From NCBI GenBank assembly GCA_964448135.1, contig CAYUVH010000026.1, positions 24,663 to 88,662 of the forward strand: a stretch of 64,000 nucleotides of DNA. The letters run 5' to 3'. Each line of letters begins with the position of its first letter. Position 1 is the first letter of the stretch. Both the position numbers and the translations under genes were made by a program. The DNA comes from CAYUVH01 sp964448135. Its GTDB lineage: Bacteria; Verrucomicrobiota; Verrucomicrobiia; Limisphaerales; UBA8199. The notes beneath the pieces were generated by a model. That model searched no databases, was not told the origin of the DNA, and saw only the letters and a list, made by a program, of their open reading frames with translations. Of the stretch, positions 24,691 through 32,771 are shown piece by piece.

Positions 24691-26071
24691 AAAAGTGACT
24701 CGGTTCCCTTTTCAAAAACTGTCCCCGTCCCGCCTTCCCCACAAACTTTCCATCCCGCGCCGCGACCTGCCCGCGCACGGTCACCACGCTCGGCCGGCCC
24801 TCGATCGTCATGCCTTCGAACGGATTGTAATCCACGTTCATCGTCTGCGTTTTCACCGAGATCGTGCCGCGATAGTTCGGATCGAAAATCACCAGGTCCG
24901 CGTCGCTGCCCGGCTGGATCGTGCCCTTGCGCGGGAACAACCCGAACAACTTCGCCGCCTGCGTGCTCGCCGTGTCCACGAACCGATGCAAATCCATCCG
25001 CCCGCCCTTCACGCCCATCGTGTAATACATATTCACGCGATCCTCGAGCGACGGAATACCATTCGGTATCTTCGTAAAATCCTTCTCTCCCATCCGTTTC
25101 TGCGTCGCAAAATCAAACGGCGCATGGTCCGTCGCCAGCGTGCTCACAAGCCCATCGCGCAGCGCATTCCAAAACACATCCTGGTTCTTCCGATCGCGCA
25201 ACGGCGGCGACATCACGAACTTCGCGCCCTCGAAATTCGGCCGCTCCGCCCATGTCTTGTCCGTCACCAAATACTGGATCAACGTCTCCACCCACACCTT
25301 CACGCCGTTCAACTTGCCGGTCACCGCCTCCCGCAACGCCTCCTCGCAACTGGTGTGCACGACATACACATGCGCGTCGTGCATCTTCGCAAACGTCATC
25401 AGATGATGCACCCCCTCGGCCTCGACCATCGGTGGCCGGCTCTCATGATGCCACTCCGGACCGGTCTTGCCTTCGGCCAGCAACTTCTTCTGAAGTTCAA
25501 AAACCAGCTCTGCGTTCTCGCAATGCGCCGTCGTGATTACTCCCAGTTTCTTCGCGAGCCCCAGTGTGTGATACAATTCTTCATCGCTCACCCCGAACGC
25601 GCCCTTGTACGCGAGGAACACTTTGAAGCTGCTCAACCCGCGCTTCACGATCTCGGTCATCTCGCTGCGCACCTCTTCGTCGTAACGCGCCACGCCCATG
25701 TGAAACGTGAAATCGCACGCGCTCTTCCCCTCCGCCTTGCCCAGCCACAACTCAAACGCCTCCAGCGGCCCGTCCCCGCGCATCGGACAAATCATCTCGA
25801 TAAACGTTGTGGTCCCGCCCGCCAGCGCCGCCTGGCTCGCCGTCTCGTGCGTGTCCTTCGCGTATGTGCCCATGAACGGCAGGTAAATATGCACATGCGG
25901 GTCAATGAATCCGGGAAACACATACTTCCCTTTCGCGTCAATCACTTCCGCCCCGGGCGGCGCGGAAAGATTTTTGTCTATGCGGGTGATCGTTTCGTTC
26001 TCACAGAAGATGTCGGCGGTGTACCGTTCGCCTGCGGTGACGATCTCGCCATTCTTGATGAGCAGGGCCAT
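24689..26071 (-). CDS. hydA: Dihydropyrimidinase / D-hydantoinase
   Basis: A cytosolic amidohydrolase of 460 residues that opens dihydropyrimidine or hydantoin rings. The binuclear metal site is complete: H59 and H61 (DPHVHI), carboxylatable K150 (SSFKVFLAYKG), H183 (TTAHCEN), H239 (VVHTSC) and D315 (ATDHAPF). The spacing matches known hydantoinases. The start ATG gives MALLIKNGEIVT, the standard N-terminus. There are no neighbouring pyrimidine-catabolism genes (no beta-ureidopropionase or dehydrogenase), so the physiological substrate is uncertain. It could serve reductive pyrimidine degradation or a cyclic amide in scavenging. Stop TAA. Confidence 0.93.
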   Translation of the reverse strand: MALLIKNGEIVTAGERYTADIFCENETITRIDKNLSAPPGAEVIDAKGKYVFPGFIDPHVHIYLPFMGTYAKDTHETASQAALAGGTTTFIEMICPMRGDGPLEAFELWLGKAEGKSACDFTFHMGVARYDEEVRSEMTEIVKRGLSSFKVFLAYKGAFGVSDEELYHTLGLAKKLGVITTAHCENAELVFELQKKLLAEGKTGPEWHHESRPPMVEAEGVHHLMTFAKMHDAHVYVVHTSCEEALREAVTGKLNGVKVWVETLIQYLVTDKTWAERPNFEGAKFVMSPPLRDRKNQDVFWNALRDGLVSTLATDHAPFDFATQKRMGEKDFTKIPNGIPSLEDRVNMYYTMGVKGGRMDLHRFVDTASTQAAKLFGLFPRKGTIQPGSDADLVIFDPNYRGTISVKTQTMNVDYNPFEGMTIEGRPSVVTVRGQVAARDGKFVGKAGRGQFLKREPSHF

Positions 26072-26133
26072 GGGCCATGTTTAACCCCGCGCGCTGGCGA
26101 ATGCAATCATCCGCGCGCCACTCCGATCGTGGC

Positions 26134-26176
26134 GGCGGGCCTCTGGCCCGCCGTAGAGCCGGGCGTCCCGCCCGGC
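26134..26176. repeat. Twin GC-rich hairpins
   Basis: GGCGGGC-CTCTG-GCCCGCC (26134-26152) and GCCGGGC-GTCCC-GCCCGGC (26158-26176) form two adjacent perfect stem-loops in the gap between hydantoinase and the LysM lipoprotein. There is no T-run. They resemble the other dispersed palindromes of the window. Confidence 0.6.
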
Positions 26177-26283
26177 GGCCATAACCGTCCAACGTTTCAA
26201 TCAGCGCCCGGCAGTTTGAAAAAATACTCCATCAACTCGTCCCCCAATCTTGAAAACCGCCGCCGGTCCCTTTAATTTGATGC

Positions 26284-27096
26284 ATGTTTCGTTCTCGCCC
26301 GCCACAATTCGCCGCGCTCGGCCTCCTGGGTGCCGTGTGGCTGGCCGTGGCCGGGTGCACCCCTTCCAATTCCAGCCAGTTGGACGAGGAAAGAGAGTCT
26401 CACTTCCTGGCCGGCAAAAGCCGCGTCAACACCCTGGATTTTCAGGGTGCGATCGAATGCTTCGAAAAAGCGCTCGAGGTCAACCCCCACTCCGCCGCCG
26501 CCCACCTCGAACTGGGCTGCATCTACGAACAGCGCGAAATTGACCCCGCCGCCGCGATTTACCATTACCAGCGCTACATCACCCTGCGCACGAACGCCGG
26601 GAATGAGGACACCATTAAGCGCCACATCATGAGCTGCAAACAGGAGCTCGCCCGCACCGTGTCCCTGGGCCCCATATCGCAAGGCCTGCAGCGGGATTTC
26701 GAAAAGCTCCTCGAAGAAAATAAAAAACTGCAGGAGGAGCTCCAAAAACTGAAACAGGCCCGCGCCGAAGCCACACCGGCACCCGTAACGGCCGTCATTC
26801 CAGCGCCCCCGGCTCCCACGACGCGCTCCACGCCTTCAATCTCATCAGTAGCTCCGTCCGGGGCTTCCTCCACCAGCCGCCAGCAAACGCTCGTAGCGTC
26901 CACTCCCACCTCGACCCGGATCACCGCCAGCAACAGCGGTTCCTCCGCTCGCAGCTACACCATCAAGTCCGGCGACACCCCCAGCTCGGTCGCCAAGAAA
27001 TATAATATACGTGTCGAATCCTTGATGGCCGCTAATCCCGGTCTCGATCCCCGCAAAATGCGTGTCGGTCAAACTGTGAATCTGCCCGTGCAGTAA
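26284..27096 (+). CDS. TPR and LysM lipoprotein
   Basis: A 270-residue lipoprotein with lipobox LAVAGCT (Cys about residue 25). Residues about 40-105 contain TPR-like repeats (FQGAIECFEKALEVNPHSAAAHLELGCIYEQ). Residues about 135-165 are a coiled coil (LQRDFEKLLEENKKLQEELQKLKQ). A Ser/Thr/Pro linker leads to a C-terminal LysM domain (YTIKSGDTPSSVAKKYNIRVESLMAANPG... RVGQTVNLP), which binds peptidoglycan. It should tether the outer membrane or a protein complex to the cell wall. It stands alone ahead of the exopolysaccharide locus. Confidence 0.9.
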   Translation: MFRSRPPQFAALGLLGAVWLAVAGCTPSNSSQLDEERESHFLAGKSRVNTLDFQGAIECFEKALEVNPHSAAAHLELGCIYEQREIDPAAAIYHYQRYITLRTNAGNEDTIKRHIMSCKQELARTVSLGPISQGLQRDFEKLLEENKKLQEELQKLKQARAEATPAPVTAVIPAPPAPTTRSTPSISSVAPSGASSTSRQQTLVASTPTSTRITASNSGSSARSYTIKSGDTPSSVAKKYNIRVESLMAANPGLDPRKMRVGQTVNLPVQ

Positions 27097-27271
27097 TTTT
27101 CCCTCAGGAGCCGTCGACTGGTCGGAAGCATCCTCAAGAAATTATATTTTGAACGACCCTTTCACGGGCCGGTCTATTGAACGAGCCTTTTTGTGCTAAT
27201 ACGGGGGCAAGCCATGCCCTGATTTATTTTTTACAAAAAGTGTTGATTTAAAGTGTCTTGCGTTGGAATAT

Positions 27272-27287
27272 CTGAACTTAAGTTCAG
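27272..27287. promoter_or_regulatory. Perfect palindrome, possible operator
   Basis: CTGAACTTAAGTTCAG is a perfect 16-base dyad with no loop, in an A/T-rich context about 170 bases before the operon. Its form suits a dimeric transcription-factor site; the factor is unknown. Confidence 0.5.
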
Positions 27288-27300
27288 GAAAAATTGGAAT

Positions 27301-27329
27301 CCACGGCTGGCAGCCAGGCAAAGCCGTGG
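27301..27329 (+). promoter_or_regulatory. Structured leader element
   Basis: CCACGGCT pairs with AGCCGTGG across a 13-base loop that contains GCCAGGCAA, and GGAAACCG follows. The string GGCAAAGCC is reminiscent of the class I cyclic-di-GMP riboswitch, but I cannot complete the whole motif, so this is only a structured element upstream of exopolysaccharide genes. Confidence 0.35.
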
Positions 27330-27369
27330 TCCGGGAAACCGTTTGTTTTTGGCATAGTTGAAGTTTTAT

Positions 27370-27399
27370 TTGACAGGGTTCGACTGATTTCGGTAGAGA
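27370..27399 (+). promoter_or_regulatory. Candidate sigma-70-like promoter
   Basis: TTGACA is followed after 18 bases by TAGAGA, which fits a vegetative promoter with an imperfect -10 box. It would start transcription about 50 bases before the beta-barrel gene. Confidence 0.45.
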
Positions 27400-27456
27400 T
27401 TAGGCGAATTTTGCCGTGACCGTGGTTTCCGTACACGTAACAGAAAGACAGCGTTT

Positions 27457-28734
27457 ATGAGGAAAATTGTAACGTCGGTCGGATTGGCGGCGCTGGGCGC
27501 GTCTGCCTTGCATGGAGCTGGCTTCGACACGGAAGGTGGCAAGCCGTGGAGCGCGCAGCTTACATTGCGAGGGTTTTACGACAGCAACTTTAACACGTCT
27601 CCCAATCCCCAAGGCAGCACGGGCTTCGAGGTCAGCCCCGCTTTCTTCTTCAATTATCCTTGGGAAACGACCTCTCTCGACCTCAGTTACGTCTATTCGT
27701 TCAAGTACTACGACAAACAGCCCGCGGGCCAGTCGCAGCACTATTCGCAGGCAAATACTTTCAACATCGGCCTCAGCCATTCTTTCAACGAGCGCACTGT
27801 CTTTACCGTCCGCGACTCGTTCGTTATCGGTCAGGAACCTGATATCCTGCGCGCCGGCAATACTTTTGACACCTTCCAGCGCATCCCCGGCGACAACATG
27901 CGCAACTACGGCTCCCTTGACCTTGCTGGGTCGCTCAACCGCCAGTGGGGGTACGATATTGGGTACGACAACACCTGGTTTAGCTATGCCGATGACCAGC
28001 CCCCGGATATCCAAAATAACTTCACGCCCTCCAATGCCGGTTTGCTGAATCGCATCGAAAACGGTGTCCACGTCGATGCACACTACCAGTTTCAGCCCCA
28101 GACCATCGGCGTGTTCGGCGTGGCCTATCGTAATATTGATTACACTGCCGATCAGGCCATCGGCGGCAGCCTCCAGGACGGCATCCTCTACAGCGACGTG
28201 CGCAACGCCAATTCCTACTACGCTTATGTCGGCGTGGACCACACTTTCCGCCCCGATTTGTCCGGCTCCCTGCGGGCGGGTGCGCGCTACAATCAATATT
28301 ACAACAATCCTTACCAGCAGAACGCCCCGGTTCCCTACCTGTTGGGCAGCATACGCTGGACCTATGGCGCCCAGAGCTACCTCGAGGGCGGCCTGAGCTA
28401 TGACTCCTCCGCCACGTCCTCCTTCAGCGTGGACACTCAGGACAACAGCATCACCTTGGACACCCAGACCTTCAGCATCTTTGCCGCGTGGGTGCATCGC
28501 ATCACGCCGAAGCTGTTTAGCACGGTCAACGCCCAGTTCCAGGACTCCACTTTCAACGGCGGTCTCTACAATAATCAGGACGAACTCTTCTACCTCATCG
28601 GCCTCAACCTTCAATACCGGTTCAACCGCTACGCTGCCGTGGAAGTTGGCTACAACTGGGATCATCTTGACTCCCAGGTCGGCGACAGCTTCTACCGCAA
28701 TCGGGTGTACATCGGGGTAACGGGCACCTATTAG
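27457..28734 (+). CDS. Outer-membrane beta-barrel protein of exopolysaccharide locus
   Basis: A 425-residue protein with an N-terminal signal (IVTSVGLAALGASALHGAG) and alternating aromatic beta strands throughout (LTLRGFYDSNFNTSP, LDLSYVYSFKYY, YFFNY...). The final strand, SFYRNRVYIGVTGTY, ends in an aromatic residue, as in outer-membrane barrels. This matches the putative beta-barrel porin (EpsL-like) found at the head of exopolysaccharide/exosortase loci. It probably provides or modifies the exit route for polysaccharide across the outer membrane. It is first in the operon, 70 bases before the Wzz/tyrosine-kinase gene. Stop TAG. Confidence 0.83.
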   Translation: MRKIVTSVGLAALGASALHGAGFDTEGGKPWSAQLTLRGFYDSNFNTSPNPQGSTGFEVSPAFFFNYPWETTSLDLSYVYSFKYYDKQPAGQSQHYSQANTFNIGLSHSFNERTVFTVRDSFVIGQEPDILRAGNTFDTFQRIPGDNMRNYGSLDLAGSLNRQWGYDIGYDNTWFSYADDQPPDIQNNFTPSNAGLLNRIENGVHVDAHYQFQPQTIGVFGVAYRNIDYTADQAIGGSLQDGILYSDVRNANSYYAYVGVDHTFRPDLSGSLRAGARYNQYYNNPYQQNAPVPYLLGSIRWTYGAQSYLEGGLSYDSSATSSFSVDTQDNSITLDTQTFSIFAAWVHRITPKLFSTVNAQFQDSTFNGGLYNNQDELFYLIGLNLQYRFNRYAAVEVGYNWDHLDSQVGDSFYRNRVYIGVTGTY

Positions 28735-28803
28735 TCCGCAGCGCCAGTCATTCCGATCGTTCGGAGGCAGCCGGGAAAAACCGGATAGCGTTTCTGTTTA
28801 TTT

Positions 28804-30981
28804 ATGGACCCACTGAAAATTCCCGCGCAGGAAACCAAGCTTCACTTTCTCGATTACTGGCGCATTATCCGCATCCGCAAGACTGTCATTCTCGCGGTTT
28901 TCCTCCTGGTGGTCATCACCTCCGCCCTGGTCACCTTCATCCTGCCTGAGTCCTTCTCCAGCAGCGCTAAAATCCGCGTTGATCGCGACGTCAATGACGT
29001 CCCCGGCATGAATGAACGCGTCGCGGCCGGCGGCTACGACCCCTACTTTATCCAGACGGAATTTGAGGTTATCCAGTCCGAAATCATCCTCGGCAAAGTG
29101 GTCAATGACCTCGACCTGAAGAACGTCTGGGGCCAGAAATACGCCAATGGCCAGCTCAAGCAACCCGAAGCCATCGCGCTGCTTCGCGGGCGCGTCAGCC
29201 TCCAGCCCGTTCGTAACACCAGCCTCATCGAAATTCGCGTCTATAGCGAAGACAACAAGGAAGCCGCGAAGCTCGCCGACGCCATCGCGGACGCATACAA
29301 GAATCACCGCAAGGAGAAACTTGAGGAATTGACCCGGGGCGGCATCAAGGCGTTGCAAGCCAGCTTCGACGAACAGGAATCCAAGGTCCGCAAAGCCCAG
29401 ACCAACGTGGACAACCTCCGGAAGGAACTGAATATCTCCGACGCCATGGCTGTGGAATCCGCTCCCACGCCGCTGATGAGCTCGGATACGCTCCGCAAGA
29501 TCGAGCAGACCCGCATCGAAAGCCAGGTGGAATACGCGCGTCAGCTCACCATGTACGAAAAGCTCAAAAGCCTCAACAAGAACGAGCTGGTCCAGGTCAT
29601 TCCCACGGTCGCGGCGGACAATTACCTCGCCCAGTTGCTCGACCAACTGAATCTCTCCCAGCAGCGCCTCATCTCCTTGAAAAAAGATTACGGTGAGGAG
29701 CATCCCGAACTCAAGAAGGTCAGGGAAATGACGCAGGACCTCGAAAAGAAAATCGACGACCGCGTCAACGGCATCCTGATCGGTTTGGAAGCCAAGGTGG
29801 ACGCCCTTAAAAAGGGCCTGGATAATCTCATCCGCGAGGTCGAGGTCGCCACCACTAACGACATCGCGAAGGCCGAGGCCAGCCGGCCCTACTTCGAAGC
29901 CAAGCGCAACCTCGAAGAACTCCAACGCTTCCGCCAGCTCCTGAATCTCAAGATCGCCAGCGAAGGCATTGACGTCCAGTTGCCCAAGAGCGGCATGGTG
30001 GAAATCATCGAGCACGCCCAGCCCGGTCTGCGCCCGGTCCGCCCCAACAAGCCGCTGAACATCGCCCTCGGTATCATCATCGGTCTTGTGGTCGGCGTCG
30101 GTCTCGCTTTCTTCATTGAATACCTCGACACCAGCGTGAAGACCATCGACGACGTCGAGCGCACGCTCCAGGCGCCCGTCCTTGGCGTCATCCCGCAAAA
30201 CGTCGGTTTCGTCCTCGAGGAGGGCGTGGAAAGTCCGCACGCCGAGGCCTATCGTGTCTTATATACAAATCTATTGTTCTCCCGTAAGGACGACAAGCTG
30301 AACACCGTCGCCATCGTCAGCGCCGGCGCCGGCGAAGGCAAATCCACCACCGTCTTCAATCTCGCTGCTGTCTTTGCCCAGAGCGGCCAGCGCGTGCTGA
30401 TCGTGGACTCCGATCTCCGCCGCCCCACGTTGCACAAGATGTTGCACGTGACGAACAATCTCGGTCTCACTAATTACCTCCTCAAGCAGAACACGCTTGA
30501 AGAAGTCATCCAGACCAGCCCGATCGCCACGCTCGACTTCATGGCCAGCGGCAAGCTGCCCAGCAGCTCCCTCGGCATCCTCAGCTCTTCGCAGATGAAG
30601 AGCCTCATCACCGAACTCAAACAGCGCTATGACTTCGTTTTCTTCGACTCGCCGCCGATCATGGGTGTCAGCGATGCCTCCATCCTGGCCAGCGAAGTGG
30701 ACATGACCCTCCAGGTCATCCAATACCGCCGCTACCCGCAGCCGATGAACATCCGCGCCAAGCAGTTGATCGAAAAGGTCGGTGGCAACCTCGTCGGCAT
30801 CGTCCTCAACAACATCAACATGTCGCAGGATGAGAGCTACTACTACTACAGCGGTTACTACCACGATTATTACTCCCGCAACGAGGATCAGGAGCCGCTG
30901 CCCAAGCCGGGCGAGCCCGCCGCCCCCGGCGGAGACAAGGGCGCCGACAAGTCCAAGGTGGACATCAAACAGAAATATTAA
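28804..30981 (+). CDS. Polysaccharide co-polymerase with BY-kinase domain (Wzc-like)
   Basis: A 725-residue inner-membrane protein. The first helix (about residues 28-48, VILAVFLLVVITSALVTFIL), long periplasmic coiled coils and the second helix (about 420-440, IALGIIIGLVVGVGLAFFIEYL) form the Wzz chain-length domain. The cytosolic tyrosine autokinase follows, with Walker A SAGAGEGKSTT (about 505), Walker A' VLIVDSDLRRPT and Walker B FVFFDSPP. The C-terminal tail has a tyrosine cluster (SYYYYSGYYHDYYS), the usual autophosphorylation site. It controls polymer length and export together with the Wza-like proteins just downstream. It begins 70 bases after the barrel gene and is in one operon with it. 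Confidence 0.94.
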   Translation: MDPLKIPAQETKLHFLDYWRIIRIRKTVILAVFLLVVITSALVTFILPESFSSSAKIRVDRDVNDVPGMNERVAAGGYDPYFIQTEFEVIQSEIILGKVVNDLDLKNVWGQKYANGQLKQPEAIALLRGRVSLQPVRNTSLIEIRVYSEDNKEAAKLADAIADAYKNHRKEKLEELTRGGIKALQASFDEQESKVRKAQTNVDNLRKELNISDAMAVESAPTPLMSSDTLRKIEQTRIESQVEYARQLTMYEKLKSLNKNELVQVIPTVAADNYLAQLLDQLNLSQQRLISLKKDYGEEHPELKKVREMTQDLEKKIDDRVNGILIGLEAKVDALKKGLDNLIREVEVATTNDIAKAEASRPYFEAKRNLEELQRFRQLLNLKIASEGIDVQLPKSGMVEIIEHAQPGLRPVRPNKPLNIALGIIIGLVVGVGLAFFIEYLDTSVKTIDDVERTLQAPVLGVIPQNVGFVLEEGVESPHAEAYRVLYTNLLFSRKDDKLNTVAIVSAGAGEGKSTTVFNLAAVFAQSGQRVLIVDSDLRRPTLHKMLHVTNNLGLTNYLLKQNTLEEVIQTSPIATLDFMASGKLPSSSLGILSSSQMKSLITELKQRYDFVFFDSPPIMGVSDASILASEVDMTLQVIQYRRYPQPMNIRAKQLIEKVGGNLVGIVLNNINMSQDESYYYYSGYYHDYYSRNEDQEPLPKPGEPAAPGGDKGADKSKVDIKQKY

Positions 30982-31008
30982 GTCGCGGGTTACGCCAGGA
31001 AGATACTC

Positions 31009-31635
31009 ATGAAGCAAGGTGTGCAAGGCCGCTTTTGGACCGTGTTGGCGGGGTTGTTTGTGGTGGGCCTCTTGCTCGCCGGGTGTGGCAGCAATCCGCC
31101 CGCCCGGGGCCATGGCCTGCACGGCGAAGTCACGCAAACCAATGAGCCGCCGCCGGAATCCGAAATCATCCACGTAGGCGACTCCCTTTCCATCACTTTC
31201 TCCGACACCCCGGCGCAATTTCCCCCGTCGGAACAGCGGGTGAAAAGCGACGGCACCATCGCCCTGCCCTATACGCAGACGTTCATGGCGGCCGGCAAGA
31301 CCCGCGGCCAGCTCGAGACGGAGATTCACGACCGCTACGTGCCCAAGTTCGTCACGTACATCACCGTCAACATCAAGGCCCAGGAACGCGTCTATTACGT
31401 CGGTGGTGAGGTCAAGGCCCCGGGCCGCCAGCCCTACCTCGGCAAATTGACCGTCCTGCGCGCCATCCAATCCTGCGGCGACTTCACCGACTTCGCCGAC
31501 CGCAAAAACGTCAAGGTCATTCGCGCCAGCGGCCGTACCGAAACCGTCAATTGCAACAAGGCTCTCAAAGAGCCGCGCCTCGACCTGGAAGTCTATCCCG
31601 ACGATAACATCATCGTCCCGCGCAGCATTTTCTAA
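31009..31635 (+). CDS. Polysaccharide export lipoprotein, Wza-like (copy 1)
   Basis: A lipoprotein (lipobox LLAGCGS) of 208 residues with a polysaccharide-export domain (IHVGDSLSITFSDTP... VKSDGTIALPY... YVPKFVTYITVNIKAQERVYYVGGEVKAPG) and a following SLBB-type segment (GKLTVLRAIQSCGDFTDFADRKNVKVIRA). It is shorter than E. coli Wza (about 380 aa), matching the compact forms of exosortase-type loci. It should form part of the periplasmic/outer-membrane conduit. An AGGA-type ribosome site lies 8 bases before the ATG. The stop overlaps the FHA gene (TAATG). A close paralogue follows 0.5 kb downstream. Confidence 0.9.
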   Translation: MKQGVQGRFWTVLAGLFVVGLLLAGCGSNPPARGHGLHGEVTQTNEPPPESEIIHVGDSLSITFSDTPAQFPPSEQRVKSDGTIALPYTQTFMAAGKTRGQLETEIHDRYVPKFVTYITVNIKAQERVYYVGGEVKAPGRQPYLGKLTVLRAIQSCGDFTDFADRKNVKVIRASGRTETVNCNKALKEPRLDLEVYPDDNIIVPRSIF

Positions 31636-32024
31636 TGATTCGCTTTGAGGTCCTGTCCGGCACGCAGGCAGGCGCGGTCTGGTCGGCCCGGCGATTCCCC
31701 GTCACCATCGGGCGCGCCAAATCGGCGAATTTTCACGCGGAAGAACCCGGCCTCTGGGATCGCCACGTCCGCATCGAATTCGATCCCAAATCCGGCCTGG
31801 TCATGCATCCCTTCCCCGATGCCCTCGTCAGCGTCAACGACGAACCGGTTCAGGAAGCCATTCTCCGCAACGGCGACATCATCAGCCTTGGGGGCCTGCG
31901 CCTGCGATTCTCCCTCAGCGACACCGTCCAGCGCGGTCTCGCCTGGCGCGAAGCCCTCACCTGGATCGGCATTGCTGCCATCACTCTCGCCCAGGTCGCC
32001 CTCATCTACCGCCTGCTTCCCTAG
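31635..32024 (+). CDS. FHA-domain protein with C-terminal membrane helix
   Basis: A 129-residue protein. The FHA fold shows as FPVTIGRAKSANFHAEEPGLWDRHVRIEFDPKSGLVMHPF, with the GR...H core that binds phosphothreonine, then NDEPVQEAILRNGDIISLGGLRLRFSLS. A single C-terminal membrane helix (ALTWIGIAAITLAQVALIYRLL) anchors it. It overlaps the preceding stop codon by one base, so it is translationally coupled to the export lipoprotein. A phospho-peptide reader here suggests phosphorylation-dependent control of the export complex, although the neighbouring kinase targets tyrosine. Stop TAG. Confidence 0.88.
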   Translation: MIRFEVLSGTQAGAVWSARRFPVTIGRAKSANFHAEEPGLWDRHVRIEFDPKSGLVMHPFPDALVSVNDEPVQEAILRNGDIISLGGLRLRFSLSDTVQRGLAWREALTWIGIAAITLAQVALIYRLLP

Positions 32025-32158
32025 GGGAAGGCACCCGCTCGTGTCCGGGAACAGGTAAGGGATGTACAAACGGAGGCGTTACAGGCGTTACAAAACACGG
32101 GTTGGGGTGCGAAAATCTTAGATTAAACACAAATCCCGCTGCGAATGTCCAAGCTGGG

Positions 32159-32770
32159 ATGGGTATGACCAAGCGAGCTCGGTCGGGCCACGTTGGAGCA
32201 ACGTTGGCGGGTTTTCTAATGGCGGCTCTCTGCCTGGCCGGGTGCCACAGCCCCACCAAGGACGGCGACGACGGCGACCAGCCGGTGGCTCCGCCCGACA
32301 TCATCCGCGAAGCCGATTTGTTGACCATCAGCTTCTCGGACACAGCCCAGTTTCCCACTTCCGAGCAGCGCGTCAAAGCCGACGGCACCATTACGTTGCC
32401 TTTCAATCAGAGCTTCGTCGCCGCCGGCAAAACCCGCGGGGAGTTGGAAGCCGAAATCCGCGAGCGCTACGTGCCGACTTGGGTCCGCAATCTCACGGTC
32501 AACATCAAGGCCCAGGAGCGGGTGTATTATGTGGGAGGCGAGGTCAAGGCCCCGGGCCGCCAGCCCTACCTCGGCAAACTGACCGTCCTGCGCGCGATTC
32601 AATCCTGCGGTGACTTCACCGACTTCGCGGACAAAAAACACGTGAAACTCATCCGCGCCAGCGGGCGGATCCGGATCGTCAACTGCGTCAAAGCCCTCAA
32701 CGATGCCAAGCTCGACCTGGAAGTCTATCCCGACGACAACGTCATCGTGCCCCGCAGCGTCCTGCAATAG
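32159..32770 (+). CDS. Polysaccharide export lipoprotein, Wza-like (copy 2)
   Basis: A paralogue of the lipoprotein at 31.0 kb: same lipobox style (LCLAGCHS), the same export domain and an almost identical second half (VNIKAQERVYYVGGEVKAPG... VLRAIQSCGDFTDFAD). Two candidate ATGs lie six bases apart (32159, 32165) with a GGATGGG stretch between them; an upstream TTG would add unneeded residues. The N-terminal third has diverged. Having two copies suggests two conduit partners, or duplication with gene conversion. It is the last gene of the operon and is convergent with asnS, whose stop is one base after the TAG stop here. Confidence 0.88.
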   Translation: MGMTKRARSGHVGATLAGFLMAALCLAGCHSPTKDGDDGDQPVAPPDIIREADLLTISFSDTAQFPTSEQRVKADGTITLPFNQSFVAAGKTRGELEAEIRERYVPTWVRNLTVNIKAQERVYYVGGEVKAPGRQPYLGKLTVLRAIQSCGDFTDFADKKHVKLIRASGRIRIVNCVKALNDAKLDLEVYPDDNVIVPRSVLQ

Positions 32771-32771
32771 T

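Larger units (their letters stand above)
27097..27456. promoter_or_regulatory. Leader/control region of the exopolysaccharide operon
   Basis: This 360-base gap is more A/T-rich than its neighbours and contains several candidate signals: a perfect 16-base palindrome, a hairpin, and a promoter-like pair just upstream of the beta-barrel gene. These are listed separately. I see no gene in it. It is the obvious place for control of the five-gene export operon. Confidence 0.6.

Noticed and set aside
27301..27360. Confident cyclic-di-GMP riboswitch
   Set aside because: Only one half-motif is visible and the second domain could not be paired; kept as a structured leader of low confidence.
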